29,049 nt of DNA, from positions 1 through 29,049 of the forward strand of contig JAUCBJ010007362.1 in assembly GCA_032718475.1 (NCBI GenBank). The letters are read 5' to 3'. The notes beneath the pieces were generated by a model that saw only the letters and a program-made list of their open reading frames with translations, was not told where the DNA came from and did no database searches. The translations under genes were made by a program, and so were the position numbers. The DNA is from Nemertoderma westbladi (taxonomy: Eukaryota > Xenacoelomorpha > Nemertodermatida > Nemertodermatidae). Positions 1 through 9,956 of this stretch are shown here, piece after piece (within the stretch, counting starts at the first letter, position 1; each line of letters begins with the position of its first letter).

Positions 1-839
1 ATCTTCACTGATTTTAGTCACATATAAAAGGAACACAGGCTGACTCATGTAGGGTCTATCAAATAACATTAGATTCACTTCAAACCACTTTAACATAAGT
101 CACAATCGTTATTAGTAACCTTTCTCTCTTACCTTCGGTATATCAAGAATATTGGGTTGCGGGGTGATTTATCGTTATTCCAAATATAATAATTCATCAA
201 CCATATTATGAAGAACTGACAGCAAATAGCAGTATAAAACAACAACTGAACAGTTAGGTACATCGGTACATCAGTACCGGTATATCAGCAGTGAGATATT
301 TACGGAGTGATATTTATCAGTCATCAGTTAAAGGATATATGCCCTTTATAATTAAACCTACCAGTGTACGACTAAAAAGCAGTACAGCACAAAATATTTC
401 TAAGCCGTTCTTTCTTTGGCTCAAGACTGAATGAAAACACTGCACATAGGCATTGCGTCATTTCTAGGAAATTCTCTGTACAAGGAGCCACAAAAACGCT
501 CTCATTGGCTGACTGAGCTGAGAGACGCCGTAGAACAAAGGAAATCAACACATATGAATGTCAGCTGTTAACCGTAGTCATAGTAACTACTGTTCAAGAG
601 TAGCTATCACTCCTTTGCGTCACAAATTGCCATAGAATCATAAAATATACCTTTCACAATACACATACGGAGGAAATAAGTCTTAGATCCTCTAAAAACA
701 CCGATACAGTAATAATACGGTCTCTTACACTTATTAAATCAACTACAGAGTATTTTAATGTAAAAGATAATAAAAATAACAGGGCAATTCAGCAAAGGCT
801 TTTACAAAAGGATCAGGTTACAGAGATGAGGTTACAGAA
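1..839. other. No gene recognised; AT-rich flank
   Basis: No convincing coding region, RNA gene or element boundary is visible in this stretch. It is AT-rich with a few short ACCGGT-type words. It ends where the first 19-bp minisatellite begins. Confidence 0.5.
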
Positions 840-1003
840 TAATGTTTGTGTCCCTCATTAATGATTGTGCCCCTTATTAATGTGTGCCCGTGATTAATGT
901 TTGTGTCCCTCATTAATGTTTGTACCCCTTATTAATGTGTGTCCCTGATTAATGTTTGTGTCCCTCATTAATGTTTGTGTCCCACATTAATGTTTGAGTC
1001 CTA
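840..1003 (+). repeat. 19-bp minisatellite, array A
   Basis: Tandem copies of a 17-19-bp unit of consensus CATTAATGTTTGTGTCCCT, with shorter variants lacking one TTG step. About eight or nine copies are present. The last unit has the variant CCCACATTAATG and is followed by a 19-bp flank identical to that of array B. The unit is thus shared with the much longer array at 1664-2395, which implies duplication of the array together with its flank. Confidence 0.85.
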
Positions 1004-1108
1004 GCCGCTATGGGCTTCCGTAGGGGTGAGACCTGGACACTGACTAAATCACTTGAACAACGAATCGATGGTTGCTACACAAGACTACTAAGGCACCCTA
1101 ATAATAGT
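1004..1108 (+). pseudogene. LINE reverse transcriptase C-terminal fragment (plus strand)
   Basis: From 1025 the plus strand reads GETWTLTKSLEQRIDGCYTR and a little further to a stop near 1108. This matches the post-RT region of LINEs of the same kind as the minus-strand LINE-A at 2396-4750, where a SETWTLTK segment follows soon after RKPIAAR. The 19 bases before it (1004-1022) are the reverse complement of the codons for RKPIA. Two parts of one LINE therefore meet here in opposite orientation. The fragment is far too short to be functional. Confidence 0.7.
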
Positions 1109-1118
1109 TAAATAATAG

Positions 1119-1663
1119 TTAAAAGACACCTTAAAAATTTGTCTAAGCCTAGGGGCCACACATATGCTTACAAACCCATTTACTCATTTATTTACTTAAA
1201 GTATAAAAACCTTTCAAATCACACATATGTTTACAAGTTTACAAGTTCCATCACAGAAACTTATACCACAAATGCATCAAAACTATTTCTACCTCACCGG
1301 ATTTATATTGAATAGTTTAAATAGTTTCATTATTACGGCTACCAGTACGTAGCATTTTCCCTATCCCACACTGTAAACATTATCACCCTCCAACGGCAAC
1401 AAAGATAAATATAGCTAAATAGGCATCCTTCTGCAACTACATGGAATTGTAATTGTCTACAGCGCCGCTCTACCAGAGGTCACGTTCCCACGGTAGTAGT
1501 TTTTCAGCTAATCAATATCTAATAATGTCTGAAGGCAAGCATCACCATCGCCCTTATTAATATTCATTGGGAAGCATTGACCCTTATTAAGGTGTCCCAC
1601 CAGAGCTGGATTAAGCATATATGTGGCCCCTAGGCATAGACAAATTATTAAGGTGACTATTAA
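1119..1663. mobile_element. MITE-like element with ~50-bp terminal inverted repeats
   Basis: Positions 1127-1170 and 1612-1655 are inverted copies matching at 41 of 44 bases, both containing CCTAGGGGCCACA. Weaker matching extends outward to a TTAA at each end (1119-1122 and 1660-1663), which could be a target duplication of piggyBac type. No transposase ORF lies inside. A plus-strand stretch at about 1200-1310 weakly resembles a LINE 3'-terminal protein, but this is too degraded to call. Confidence 0.6.
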
Positions 1664-2395
1664 GATGTCCCTCATTAATGTTTGTTTCCCTAATTAATGT
1701 GTGTGTTCCTCATTAATGTTTGTGTCCCTCATTAATGTTTGTGTCCCTCATTAATGTGTGTCCCTCATTAATGTTTGTGTCCCTCATTAATGTGTGTCCC
1801 TCATTAATGTTTGTGTCCCTCATTAATGTTTATGTCCCTCATTAATGTTTGTGTCCCTCATTAATGTTTGTGTCCCTCATTAATGTTTATGTCCCCCATT
1901 AATGTTTGTGTCCCTCATTAATGTTTGTGTCCCTCATTAATGTGTGTCCCTCATTAATGTTTGTGTCCCGCATTAATTTGTGTCCATCATTAATGTTTGT
2001 GTCCCTCATTAATGTTTGTGTCCCTCATTAATGTTTGTGTCCCTCATTAATGTTTGCGTCCCTCATTAATGTTTGTGTCCCTCATTAATGTTTGTGTCCC
2101 TCATTAATGTTTGTGTCCCCCATTAATGTTTGTGTCCCTCATTAATGTGTATCCCTCATTAATGTTTGTGTCTCTCATTAATGTGTGTCCCTCATTAATG
2201 TTTGTGTCCCTAATCAATGTTTGTGTCCCTCATTAATGTTTGTGTCCCTTATTAATGTGTGTCCCTCATTAATGTTTGTGTCCCTCATTAATGTTTATGT
2301 CCCCCATTAATGTTTGTGTCCCTCATTAATGTTTGTGTCCCTCATTAATGTGCCCTTCATTAATGTTTGTGTCCCACATTAATGTTTGTGCCCTG
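1664..2395 (+). repeat. 19-bp minisatellite, array B
   Basis: About 40 tandem copies of the CATTAATGTTTGTGTCCCT unit, with 17-bp variants (CATTAATGTGTGTCCCT) interspersed. The last unit again carries CCCACATTAATG and is followed by GCCGCTATGGGCTTCCGTA (2396-2414), as in array A. On the minus strand the array interrupts the LINE-A reading frame directly after RKPIAAR. Open frames across it are repeat artefacts. Confidence 0.9.
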
Positions 2396-2555
2396 GCCGC
2401 TATGGGCTTCCGTACGTGCCTGGAGAGATCTGATTTCCAGATGGTATCCATTTTTGATAGAGCTACCCAAGCCTTTGCTTTCCTAACTTCTATGTCCCTT
2501 TTGCTACTCTCTATCCATGATCCAAGGTACTGGAAGTCGTCAACCTTCCTTAGTT
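2396..2555 (-). pseudogene. LINE-A RT downstream segment (KVDDFQYLGSWI region)
   Basis: Read on the minus strand, this encodes KVDDFQYLGSWIESS, then DIEVRKAKAWVALSKM and SDLSRHVRKPIAAR. This is the conserved region immediately C-terminal to the RT palm in LINEs. It continues the RT fragment at 3255-4272: the upstream piece ends NNQL and this piece starts LRKVDDF, with a 699-bp CR1-like insertion between them. The frame is open over this length but ends in minisatellite array B, so the element has lost its 3' end. Confidence 0.8.
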
Positions 2556-3254
2556 ATAGATAGATAGATAGATTTATTTATACATTATGTAAAAACAATA
2601 ACAAATACACCAAACAATGTACCGGTATAAAGGTATTGTCCAACATAACATATAGGATTACGCCTAAAGCTTTGCAGCTTATTTCCAAGGGGGTCCTTTA
2701 TGTTACTTGGTTACAAATACAATATTACACTACGCTAACCTAAAACCAATATAAAACGTAATTACACTATGTACATGTACAACTTTACCGAAAGCGTGAC
2801 AATGTCCGACGCAACGATAAAGATGTAATGTACAGAACAATTTAATATAAAACATAATTACAGTATAAATAGTAAATAATTAATAAACTAATAACTTACT
2901 GTAGGACTATTGTACCTATTTTTACATTGCACACGGAGGTGAGATTTAACTGCAGATTTAAAAGAATGTTGATTATCTAGGTTTTTAATTTCATTTGGCA
3001 GAGCGTTCCAATTTTTAATGCCGTTAAAAAAGAAAGTATCAGATTCAAAGGATTTACAATTCGGGAGGTAGAAGTTTGAAGCACTAGCTCTGGTACTGTA
3101 AGAGTGTGTATCGCGTACTCTGTTGAATTTTTGTTTTAGGTAATTGGGACATTTACCATTATACACTTTATGCACATGGTTAAGGCGTAGCTGCTTAACT
3201 CTACTATCTAAGTTAAGTAGTCCATATTCAGAAAAGTCATCTGGAGTCAGGTGG
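2556..3254 (-). mobile_element. 5'-truncated CR1-like LINE 3' end inserted in LINE-A
   Basis: The minus strand encodes a LINE C-terminus. One frame reads LTPDDFSEYGLLNLDSRVKQ and then LNHVHKVYNGKCPNYL. It continues (2888-3175) with DTHSYSTRASASNFYLP, FFFNGIKNWNALPNEIKN and a final stop. The HSYxTR...FYLP...FNGIxxWNxLP pattern is typical of CR1-group elements. About 330 bp of 3' UTR follow, ending in a tetranucleotide tail seen on the plus strand as (TAGA)n at 2556-2574. The six bases TTAGTT flank it on both sides (2550-2555 and 3255-3260), so this is a clean insertion with a target duplication. The copy is a short relic. Confidence 0.85.
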
Positions 3255-4272
3255 TTAGTTGATTATTGTCAATGGTTGTCAAGTTTCCATCAACATTAAA
3301 GGTCATGAATTCGGTCTTGGTAGCATTTATATGCAATCCAACCTCGTTAGCAGCCCTCTCCACTTTATTTAGTAGAAGCTGTGCATCTGCTAGGGTATTA
3401 GAGAGCCGGGCGATGCCATCCGCAAAGTCGGTGTCTGTGGCTGTAGTTGCCGGATATCTACTACTTCTGCGTTCTTGAAGTGTGAATCCCAGGTCTTCAC
3501 CCTTTGTGGCTGTCCTCATTGCGTAATCCAGCACAATTACAAATAGTAATGGTGCTAATGTGTCACCTTGCAGTACCCCAGCCAGGATTGAGAAAAACTC
3601 ATTTTCACCATCTGGTGAGAGTACCTGCGCTTCTGTGTCACAATATAACAATCCAATGCCAGCAACAATTACCTCTGGTATTCCATAAGATCTTAGGATT
3701 TCAAGCATTTTGCCTCTATGGATGGAGTCGAATGCCTTCTTGAAGTCCACAAAAGTCATGACTGCGGGGAGATTCTTTGACTTAATTCCTTCAATCAGTC
3801 TCCGTAGTGCAAGTATCTGAGCTATTGTTGATCTACTTGGTCGAAATCCGTTTTGGCTCTTACGCAGTAGTTTCTCTATGTGAGGCCTAATCCTATATAG
3901 AATCATTTGATTGTATATTTTGGCAGCTTCCACAAGCAGACAGATCCCACGATAGTTTGTTGGTATACCGAGGTATCCTTTCTTGGGGAGAGGCTTTAGT
4001 TGACCTTTAGTCCAAATTGGTGGTGGCTTTTCCCCTTTTAACATCCGGTTGCAAACATTCAATAATGGTTTGTTTAGCACTCCTGTTTTCCATACCTCCG
4101 CTGGGATTTCATCTAATCCACTCGCTTTATTATTGGACATGCTTTTAATGCTTCTTTGGAGTTCGGCAGGTGTGAAGTCCCCTGTTTCTATAGGTAGTGT
4201 CTTGTCATATATTTTCCTTGTAGGATAATGTTTGGTGGCTACCCAAGCAAGTTGCTGAAGTGATTTTTCCAC
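3255..4272 (-). pseudogene. LINE-A reverse transcriptase domain
   Basis: This is a non-LTR reverse transcriptase, which would copy LINE RNA into DNA at the insertion site. Motifs in order on the minus strand are NKASGLDEIPAEVWK, NYRGICLL, NGFRPSRSTIAQI, VDFKKAFDSIHRGKM (motif A), GVLQGDTLAPLLF (motif B), DTDFADGIARL (motif C), then KTEFMTFNVDGNLTTIDNN. Motif C should be F/Y-A-D-D. Here the second aspartate is glycine (codon near 3414-3416), so the active site is lost. The open frame covers 341 codons but starts mid-domain after a frameshift and runs into the CR1-like insertion at the 3' end. The exact clade is uncertain. Confidence 0.9.
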
Positions 4273-4755
4273 TTCCCAACACGTTCTTCAGGACTATCGG
4301 CTTTGAGGCGCCCCCTTGCACAACTTTTCCGACCAGATACCTCATTTACAGTTTGCCAGGTAAGTCTTGATTGTTGCTGTATGTGAGCAGTTGTAATTAT
4401 GCTTCAGTTTTATCCTGTATGTACTTTTCCTGGCTGATGTTGTAGGCCAATTAAAGATCGTCCTTAGCTTTCTCAACCTTGTTAATGTTTTCGGTTATTG
4501 GTTGTTCGGTTTTAACTTTGTAAGCTATCTTAAGATCTTCTCTCTTACAAGTAACCTCAGAGTTTTGCCATGGCACATACTGTTTTCGTTTGGGTTTCTG
4601 GGGGATATGCCTCTTAGCAGATTCCTTGTGGGCTGTTATTATATTCTGGTATATTGAATCGGTGGACTGGTCTTCATGCATTGACTGAAGTGCTTCAAAG
4701 CGGTTTTGAACTTCTACTGTGTAAGCATCCTTTACTGCATTGACAGTAATTTAAT
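4273..4755 (-). pseudogene. LINE-A endonuclease-RT linker, frameshifted
   Basis: On the minus strand a 76-codon open stretch (4451-4681) contains HKESAKRHIPQKPKRKQYVPW and ENINKVEKAKDDL. Upstream in frame lies AVKDAYTVEVQNRFEALQSM. After a frame change follows AHIQQQSRLTWQTVNEVSGR and then SPEERVGKWKNHFSNLLG. This is the region between endonuclease and RT in LINE ORF2. At least two frame changes separate it from the RT piece. The endonuclease itself is missing, so the copy is 5'-truncated at about 4750. Confidence 0.8.
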
Positions 4756-4847
4756 TTAATTTTAATGATTAAGGAAATTATGCCGGTTGCAGTGGCAGTG
4801 CGTTTTCTAACCGAAACAAATATCATCTCGTTGTATGAATTTGGACC

Positions 4848-4872
4848 GGGGGGGGGGGGGGGGGGGGGGGGG
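4848..4872 (+). repeat. G25 homopolymer run
   Basis: Twenty-five consecutive G residues in an AT-rich setting, preceded by CC. Similar runs occur at 15348-15368, 19286-19301, 28598-28620 and 28705-28722. Confidence 0.95.
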
Positions 4873-4879
4873 ACGTCCT

Positions 4880-5620
4880 TTTATAAATTTTTTAGATCCT
4901 GGCTCAACAATTAAAATTTTGCAGTTATAAGGATATTCGATGTCGCTAATCACGATATTAATTGTTTAAAATAATTTCTGGACTATATAACTGTCATTTT
5001 AGATGCTATTCTGGTCCCTCGAGACGAAAAATAGTCAGACAGTACACAGCACTGTATACTGTAAGTGCCAAAAATTTAAACTGAAAAACGATGTCTTAGG
5101 TTGGATTATTCTGAAGGTATACTGTACGGGTGTTTGAGGTCGCTGATCGCGATAGAACTTATTAAAAACCTAGTCTAACCAACAAATTTAATGCTGGTAT
5201 AAATTTGTGTTACTGTAGGCCTACAGTACTTGTACAGTATTTTCGTGCCACATTGGCACATATTCAATAATTAAATTCATAATTATTCTGAAACGATATT
5301 ATTGATTGACATATACGAATTCTATTACATCCATTATTAGAAAACCCATAATGTCATAAAATCAGACTGATTCGGTAATGGTTTTTTATTACCAAATTTG
5401 TGCTACCATGACCTACAGTACAAACAGTACTGTACTAAACATATCTTTAGTAGGTCATGGTGCTACTCGTATTTCCAAAAGTTCCATAATCATTGAGGTG
5501 CAGTACGATATATTTCAGTGTCATGTTACATTCGCATCCTAGAAAACCCATAAGGCTATAAATCAGGCTGATTTGCTGGCGATTTTTGGTATCATATTTG
5601 CACTACTTATTTTTTTCGTA
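4880..5620 (+). repeat. Diverged ~200-bp tandem repeats
   Basis: Related segments recur about every 200 bp. A TTCGATGTCGCTAATCACGA-type segment near 4936 recurs near 5133. A TAGAAAACCCATAA segment near 5338 recurs near 5541, each followed by a related ATCAGxCTGATT stretch. ATTATTCTGAA occurs at about 5104 and 5282. The copies are strongly diverged and the boundaries are approximate. No coding capacity is evident. Confidence 0.45.
5405..5461. repeat. 12-bp perfect inverted repeat
   Basis: ACCATGACCTAC at 5405-5416 and its exact reverse complement at 5450-5461 are separated by 33 bases that include further AGTACTGTACT-like self-complementary sequence. It can form a stem-loop. Function unknown; it sits inside the ~200-bp repeat region. 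Confidence 0.7.
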
Positions 5621-7298
5621 TTAATATTCCCAGAAATCTTGTCGAATGCTATATTTGAGTTATATAATCGTGATCAGCATCTAAATACCTCTAAATACCG
5701 CTGCGCTGTTGTTTGCGTCTATAGGTGTATGTTATATTTAATCTCACTAAAGATACATGGCTACTATGGTAAACTAATACAATTAATAGCCGCTAGATGG
5801 CTTTAACTGCTGTGTCTATAATAGATTTAATAGACTGATAGATAGATAGATCTAATAGTTTCTTCTCCACTTTCTTTGTTGCACTCGGTCCTTCCACTTT
5901 CTTTATGTTTTCATTACTTCAAATGTTGAAGAGACGATGAGTAGGCAACAGCGTGTTTCTGCAAGGACTTCTAGAATATAGTATATATTCTATGTTAATG
6001 TTATGAATAAATTCCGATGAATGAATAAATGAAAAATGAATAAATTTCACGAAGGTAGATAAATTTACCAAGCTGCATAGCGGTAGCTAGCTACAGGTAT
6101 AATAATACTGATTGCCGTTGGGTAGAAGCCGGTGTGGATACGCTGATGCCCACGCCCACGCACGTGTTTTGTGCAAGTCTGCAGGTCTTTATTATTTGGG
6201 TCCTTCGTCTGTTGTAGTCACCCGCTGTGTGATATCGTTCTCTTGTATATTGTAATTAATTGAGGGTATGTTTTGCTTAATCGTCTTATCATTTTATCTG
6301 AGAACAGACAATTAAACCGAAAGTATTTTTATACCGGCCTTACAGCCTTATGCCATGTATGGGGGCAATAGCGCAGCAGTATTACCGGTATTTTATGTTG
6401 GCTGTCGTCAGCTGTAGCGCTGTAGGCTGTAGGCCCTGACTGAAATACTTCTGTACTTACAGGTTTGCGTAGGCCTATATTATTTATTATGATTTTTGCT
6501 GTACCGGCTGACCGGTATCTGGCTGATTGCTGGGTTGGTGGTGAATTCGTATTTCATTCAACCAAAGCAATGTAAAATATGCCGATATTATTATTATACA
6601 ACACATTCAGACATTCTGACATTAGCCTACTGTCAGACTGTACAGTTCGGCAGTTATAGCCTAAGCTTAAGCTTAAGCCTACATCTGTACATGCCTTTAC
6701 TGCAATATATTTATCAGTTTGTAATGCAGTTCTGTTACTTACTGTACTGTTGTATTCCGGTCCGGCAGACCCCCGAGACCGTTATGGTAGTTTTTTTATC
6801 ATCAGTTTGTTACAGTGTTACATGTCAGTCTGCCAGTAGCCCAGTAGGCCTACCTACCAGCCTACTGACCTAGGCCTGTAGGCCAGGCCTGCAGGCAGGC
6901 CTACCAACAGACCAGAGCAGCAGAGTAACGGTAGGTACCGGTATATTCAATTTTGAATTTGGTCAGTTGGTAGGCCTAACTGCTAACTAAATATAATAGC
7001 CTACTGTAATACAGATATTCAGATAGCAGGATAGGCCCTACGGCCTCCCTATAGCTGTATAGGCCTACCATAAATTAATATTCAGACAGCCAGATATTAC
7101 AGTATTAGACCTACAGCAGTACCGGTACGTACTGCAGTATTATAGCCTACAATATATAATCAGTCTGGCAGTAGCAAGCCTCGTCACTGAATTACCGGCA
7201 TCCTAATTCGAGTGCTTTGCCCATTGCTGATTGCCAGTTTGCAGCTTTGTGTGCGTCAGTTCGCACCGCACAGTTACTGCCTTCTACGCCCGGACGCC
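5621..7298. other. Upstream region of the CHD gene, AGGCCT/ACCGGT-rich
   Basis: No supported coding region. From about 6330 onward the palindromes AGGCCT (often GTAGGCCTAC) and ACCGGT recur many times, most densely at 6840-6905. An in-frame stop (TGA, 7188-7190) lies 108 bp before the chosen CHD start codon. This stretch probably contains the promoter and 5' UTR, but I see no clear TATA box or initiator that fixes the transcription start. Upstream non-coding or coding exons cannot be excluded. Confidence 0.45.
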
Positions 7299-9584
7299 AT
7301 GGATCACGCCAGTGATACAATATATATCAATCGCAGCGAATCTCCTATCGCGAGTTCTGTTGATAGTTATTGCGTTTCCAGCACAACTCCATCCGTGTCA
7401 GTAAACTCGAGACCGACCAGTCCTACGGCCGATGGCGGTTCGACCAACTGTGACGGAACGGCGCCTTTTCCCGCTCCCAATACCGCGCTAACTTCCACCG
7501 TCGATGCGTTGTTAACCGCGCCACCTCCCTTAATTAAACCGCGGAAAAAGGACGGAAAAAAGAAGAAATCCTCCCGAAAATTATCCGATTCCTGTGAAAC
7601 ACCGTCGCCATCCGCGGTTGACGGACCGAAACGCTCGACCCGCGTAAAACGACTTAAAGTTTATACCGAAATCGACGAGATTTCTTTCTCGGAAGACGGA
7701 TATGAATCAGACAGCGACGAGAGCGATGTTAAACCGGTTGTGGACGACTCCAACGCAAAGTTCCACCTCCTCAACCCTTTCTCCAAGGGCGCAGTCGTTG
7801 TCGATAAGATCCTCGCGTCGAGGATTAACTCTGAGGGTGGCGAGGAGTTCTTCGTGAAACTCACCCACCTGTCGTACCTACATTGCGAGTGGATGAACAT
7901 CTCGCAACTCGAGGCCAAGGATAAACGGGCGCCGCAGAAGGTCCGTCGATACAAAGAGAAGCGGGAGGAAGCCGGTGGGGTGGAGGACAACGAGGAGGAG
8001 CCCTTCAATCCTGAGTTCATCCAGGTGGACCGGGTCATCGACCTCTGGAGCGACCCGAAACGGACCGACGCGGAAGGGAAGGAGGAGGTTTACTACTTCG
8101 TTAAATGGCGACTTCTCCCCCACGAGGAGGCGACCTGGGAGGAAGCCAAGGACGTCGATAGCACCAAGATAAACGAGTTTCTAGCGAACAGAGTCATACA
8201 GGAAACCTCGGTTGTTAAACCGCTGGATTGTAAACCGTTGGAAGAAGACAAAGTCTATAAGAGCGGTAACCGGTTGCGTTGTTACCAGCGGGATGGCGTC
8301 AACTGGATGTTATTCTGTTGGTTCCAGAACCGGAACTGCATCCTCGGGGACGAGATGGGTCTGGGTAAGACGATCCAATCGATCGCCTTTCTCCAGGAGA
8401 TCGTGGACCGCGGTATCCGCGGTCCCTTCCTCGTCATCGTGCCGCTCTCCACGCTCGGGAACTGGGCCCGGGAGTTCGAGACTTGGTCTACCGGAATCAA
8501 CGCGGTCGTCTACCACGGGGGCGCGACGAGTCGGCAGATGATCCGCGAGTACGAGCTGTACCACCGGGACGAGCAGGGCAACCGGGTCCCCGGCGTCTAC
8601 AGGTTCACCGTCGTCGTTACCACCTACGAGATGGTCTACACCGACTTCGAGGTCCTCCGGAAGATCCCCTGGCAGAGTCTCATCATCGACGAAGCCCATC
8701 GACTGAAGAACCGAACCTGTAAACTTTTAGACGGTCTGCGTTCCATCGATACGAAACATAAAGTTCTCCTTACGGGAACTCCGCTGCAGAACAACGTAGA
8801 CGAACTCTTCAGTTTGCTGAACTTCCTCGAACCGACGAAGTTCGCATTCCGCGACGATTTCCTAAGGAAATTCGGCGTCTTAAAAACCGAAGAACAAGTC
8901 GATAGTCTCAAGGGTTTACTGAAACCGATGATGTTGAGGAGGTTGAAGGAGGACGTTGAGACGAACATCGCCCCTAAAGAAGAGACCATCATAGAGGTTG
9001 AGTTGACTAACATACAGAAGAAATACTACAGAGCGATTCTAGAACGCAACTTTGAGTTCCTCAGTAAGGGTTTAACCTGGAGTAACACGCCGAATCTAAT
9101 GAACACGATGATGGAGTTGAGGAAGTGTTGCAACCATCCATTCCTTATAAAGGGAGCGGAGGAGAAGATACTGGCGGACGTGGTGAACCCGGAGGAGTCC
9201 ACCTTCCTCCACACCCTCATCCAATCCTCCGGGAAGCTCGTTCTCATCGACAAACTCCTCCCCAAACTCAAGGCCAACGGCCATCGGGTCCTCATATTCT
9301 CCCAGATGATTAAATGCCTCGACATCATCGAGGATTACCTCGTCCAGCGCGGGTATCTGTTTGAACGGATCGACGGGAGGATCCGCGGCAACGACAGACA
9401 GGCCGCCATCGGTCGGTTCACCACAAACCCCGACAGGTTCGTCTTCCTTCTCTGTACCAGAGCCGGCGGTCTCGGTATAAACCTCACCGCGGCCGACACC
9501 GTTATCATCTACGACTCCGATTGGAACCCTCAGAACGATCTGCAAGCTCAGGCCCGATGTCATCGGATTGGGCAGGATAAACAG
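7299..9584 (+). CDS. CHD7-like: CHD6-9 type chromodomain helicase, exon 1 (residues 1-762)
   Basis: This encodes the N-terminal half of an ATP-dependent nucleosome remodeller of CHD subfamily III (vertebrate CHD6-9, fly kismet), a nuclear protein. The N-terminus is Ser/Thr/Pro-rich with a Lys cluster ([15 protein letters not shown]) and an acidic stretch. Chromodomain 1 spans about 166-222 and chromodomain 2 about 242-312. The SNF2 ATPase shows Walker [10 protein letters not shown] (K357), IIDEAH (D464-H467) and TGTPLQNN. The helicase C lobe starts near V664 and includes motif [10 protein letters not shown]. The ATG at 7299 lies in a good Kozak setting (GCCATGG) and is the first in frame after a stop. 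The leader before the chromodomains (165 residues) is much shorter than in vertebrates, so upstream exons are possible. The exon ends AAACAG|GTGGGT in phase 0. Codons are GC-rich, unlike the flanks. Confidence 0.95.
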
Positions 9585-9780
9585 GTGGGTTATATATATT
9601 TTGACTCTATGACACTGCAGGCGCCATTTTGTATATGTAACAACTCGGGCTACTTAATGGAGGTTTATAGGTTCAGCTACTGACAACTCCCTCGGATATC
9701 AGCCAACCAATTTATTTAATTGATGTCACCTGGCAACAATACTCGAGCTGAATATTTATTTGTACGTCCCTCCTGTTTCA

Positions 9781-9815
9781 CTCTAACAATAAGGCCGGTA
9801 GGTCCGTTGTTAGAG
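9781..9815 (+). repeat. 9-bp hairpin upstream of the hammerhead
   Basis: CTCTAACAA (9781-9789) and TTGTTAGAG (9807-9815) are perfectly complementary with a 17-nt loop. It lies 74 nt upstream of the hammerhead. A looser complementary pair (ATGTCACCTGG near 9724 and CCGGTGACGT near 9959) brackets both structures, which may mark the limits of one small ribozyme-bearing element. That last point is inference. Confidence 0.5.
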
Positions 9816-9888
9816 ATAGGATATGCAACTAAAGACCGACCGTTCAATAGAAGTGGATTAGGTGGGATAGTGAATGTCAGGGGCTAGT

Positions 9889-9956
9889 GGCTGAACTGGT
9901 TAGCGTTACTGATGAGGCCTGATAGGCTGAAACGTACGTATAGCGCGGGTTCAACC
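9889..9956 (+). ncRNA. Type I hammerhead self-cleaving ribozyme
   Basis: The full hammerhead core is present. CUGAUGA is at 9909-9915. Stem II is GGCCU/AGGCU (9916-9920 with 9924-9928, closed by one G-U pair, loop GAU). GAA is at 9929-9931. A short stem III, ACG/CGU, is at 9932-9934 with 9937-9939. The cleavage triplet is GUA, with the predicted cut after A9940. Stem I is 6 bp, GCGUUA (9903-9908) with UAGCGC (9941-9946). An internal loop follows (9897-9902 / 9947-9948), and then an outer helix 9889-9896 with 9949-9956 with one mismatch. A very short stem III with an open stem I and internal loop is the layout known for metazoan type I hammerheads in retroelements (Penelope-like elements, retrozymes). 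It lies on the CHD sense strand in the intron. Sequences like tRNA A and B boxes overlap stem I (9888-9905 and 9948-9958). Activity is not proven. Confidence 0.85.

Noticed and set aside
1664-2395. CRISPR-like array
   Set aside because: Units are contiguous without unique spacers and the setting is a eukaryotic genome. It is a minisatellite.
5573-5806. 77-codon hydrophobic ORF
   Set aside because: It falls in the diverged ~200-bp repeat region; the hydrophobicity follows from AT-rich sequence.
6496-6873. 125-codon plus-strand ORF
   Set aside because: It has no start in good context, no domain, and lies in the AGGCCT-rich stretch.
7661-9563. Overlapping ORFs on both strands within CHD exon 1
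   Set aside because: The GC-rich codons of the real gene create open shadow frames; none has a recognisable domain.
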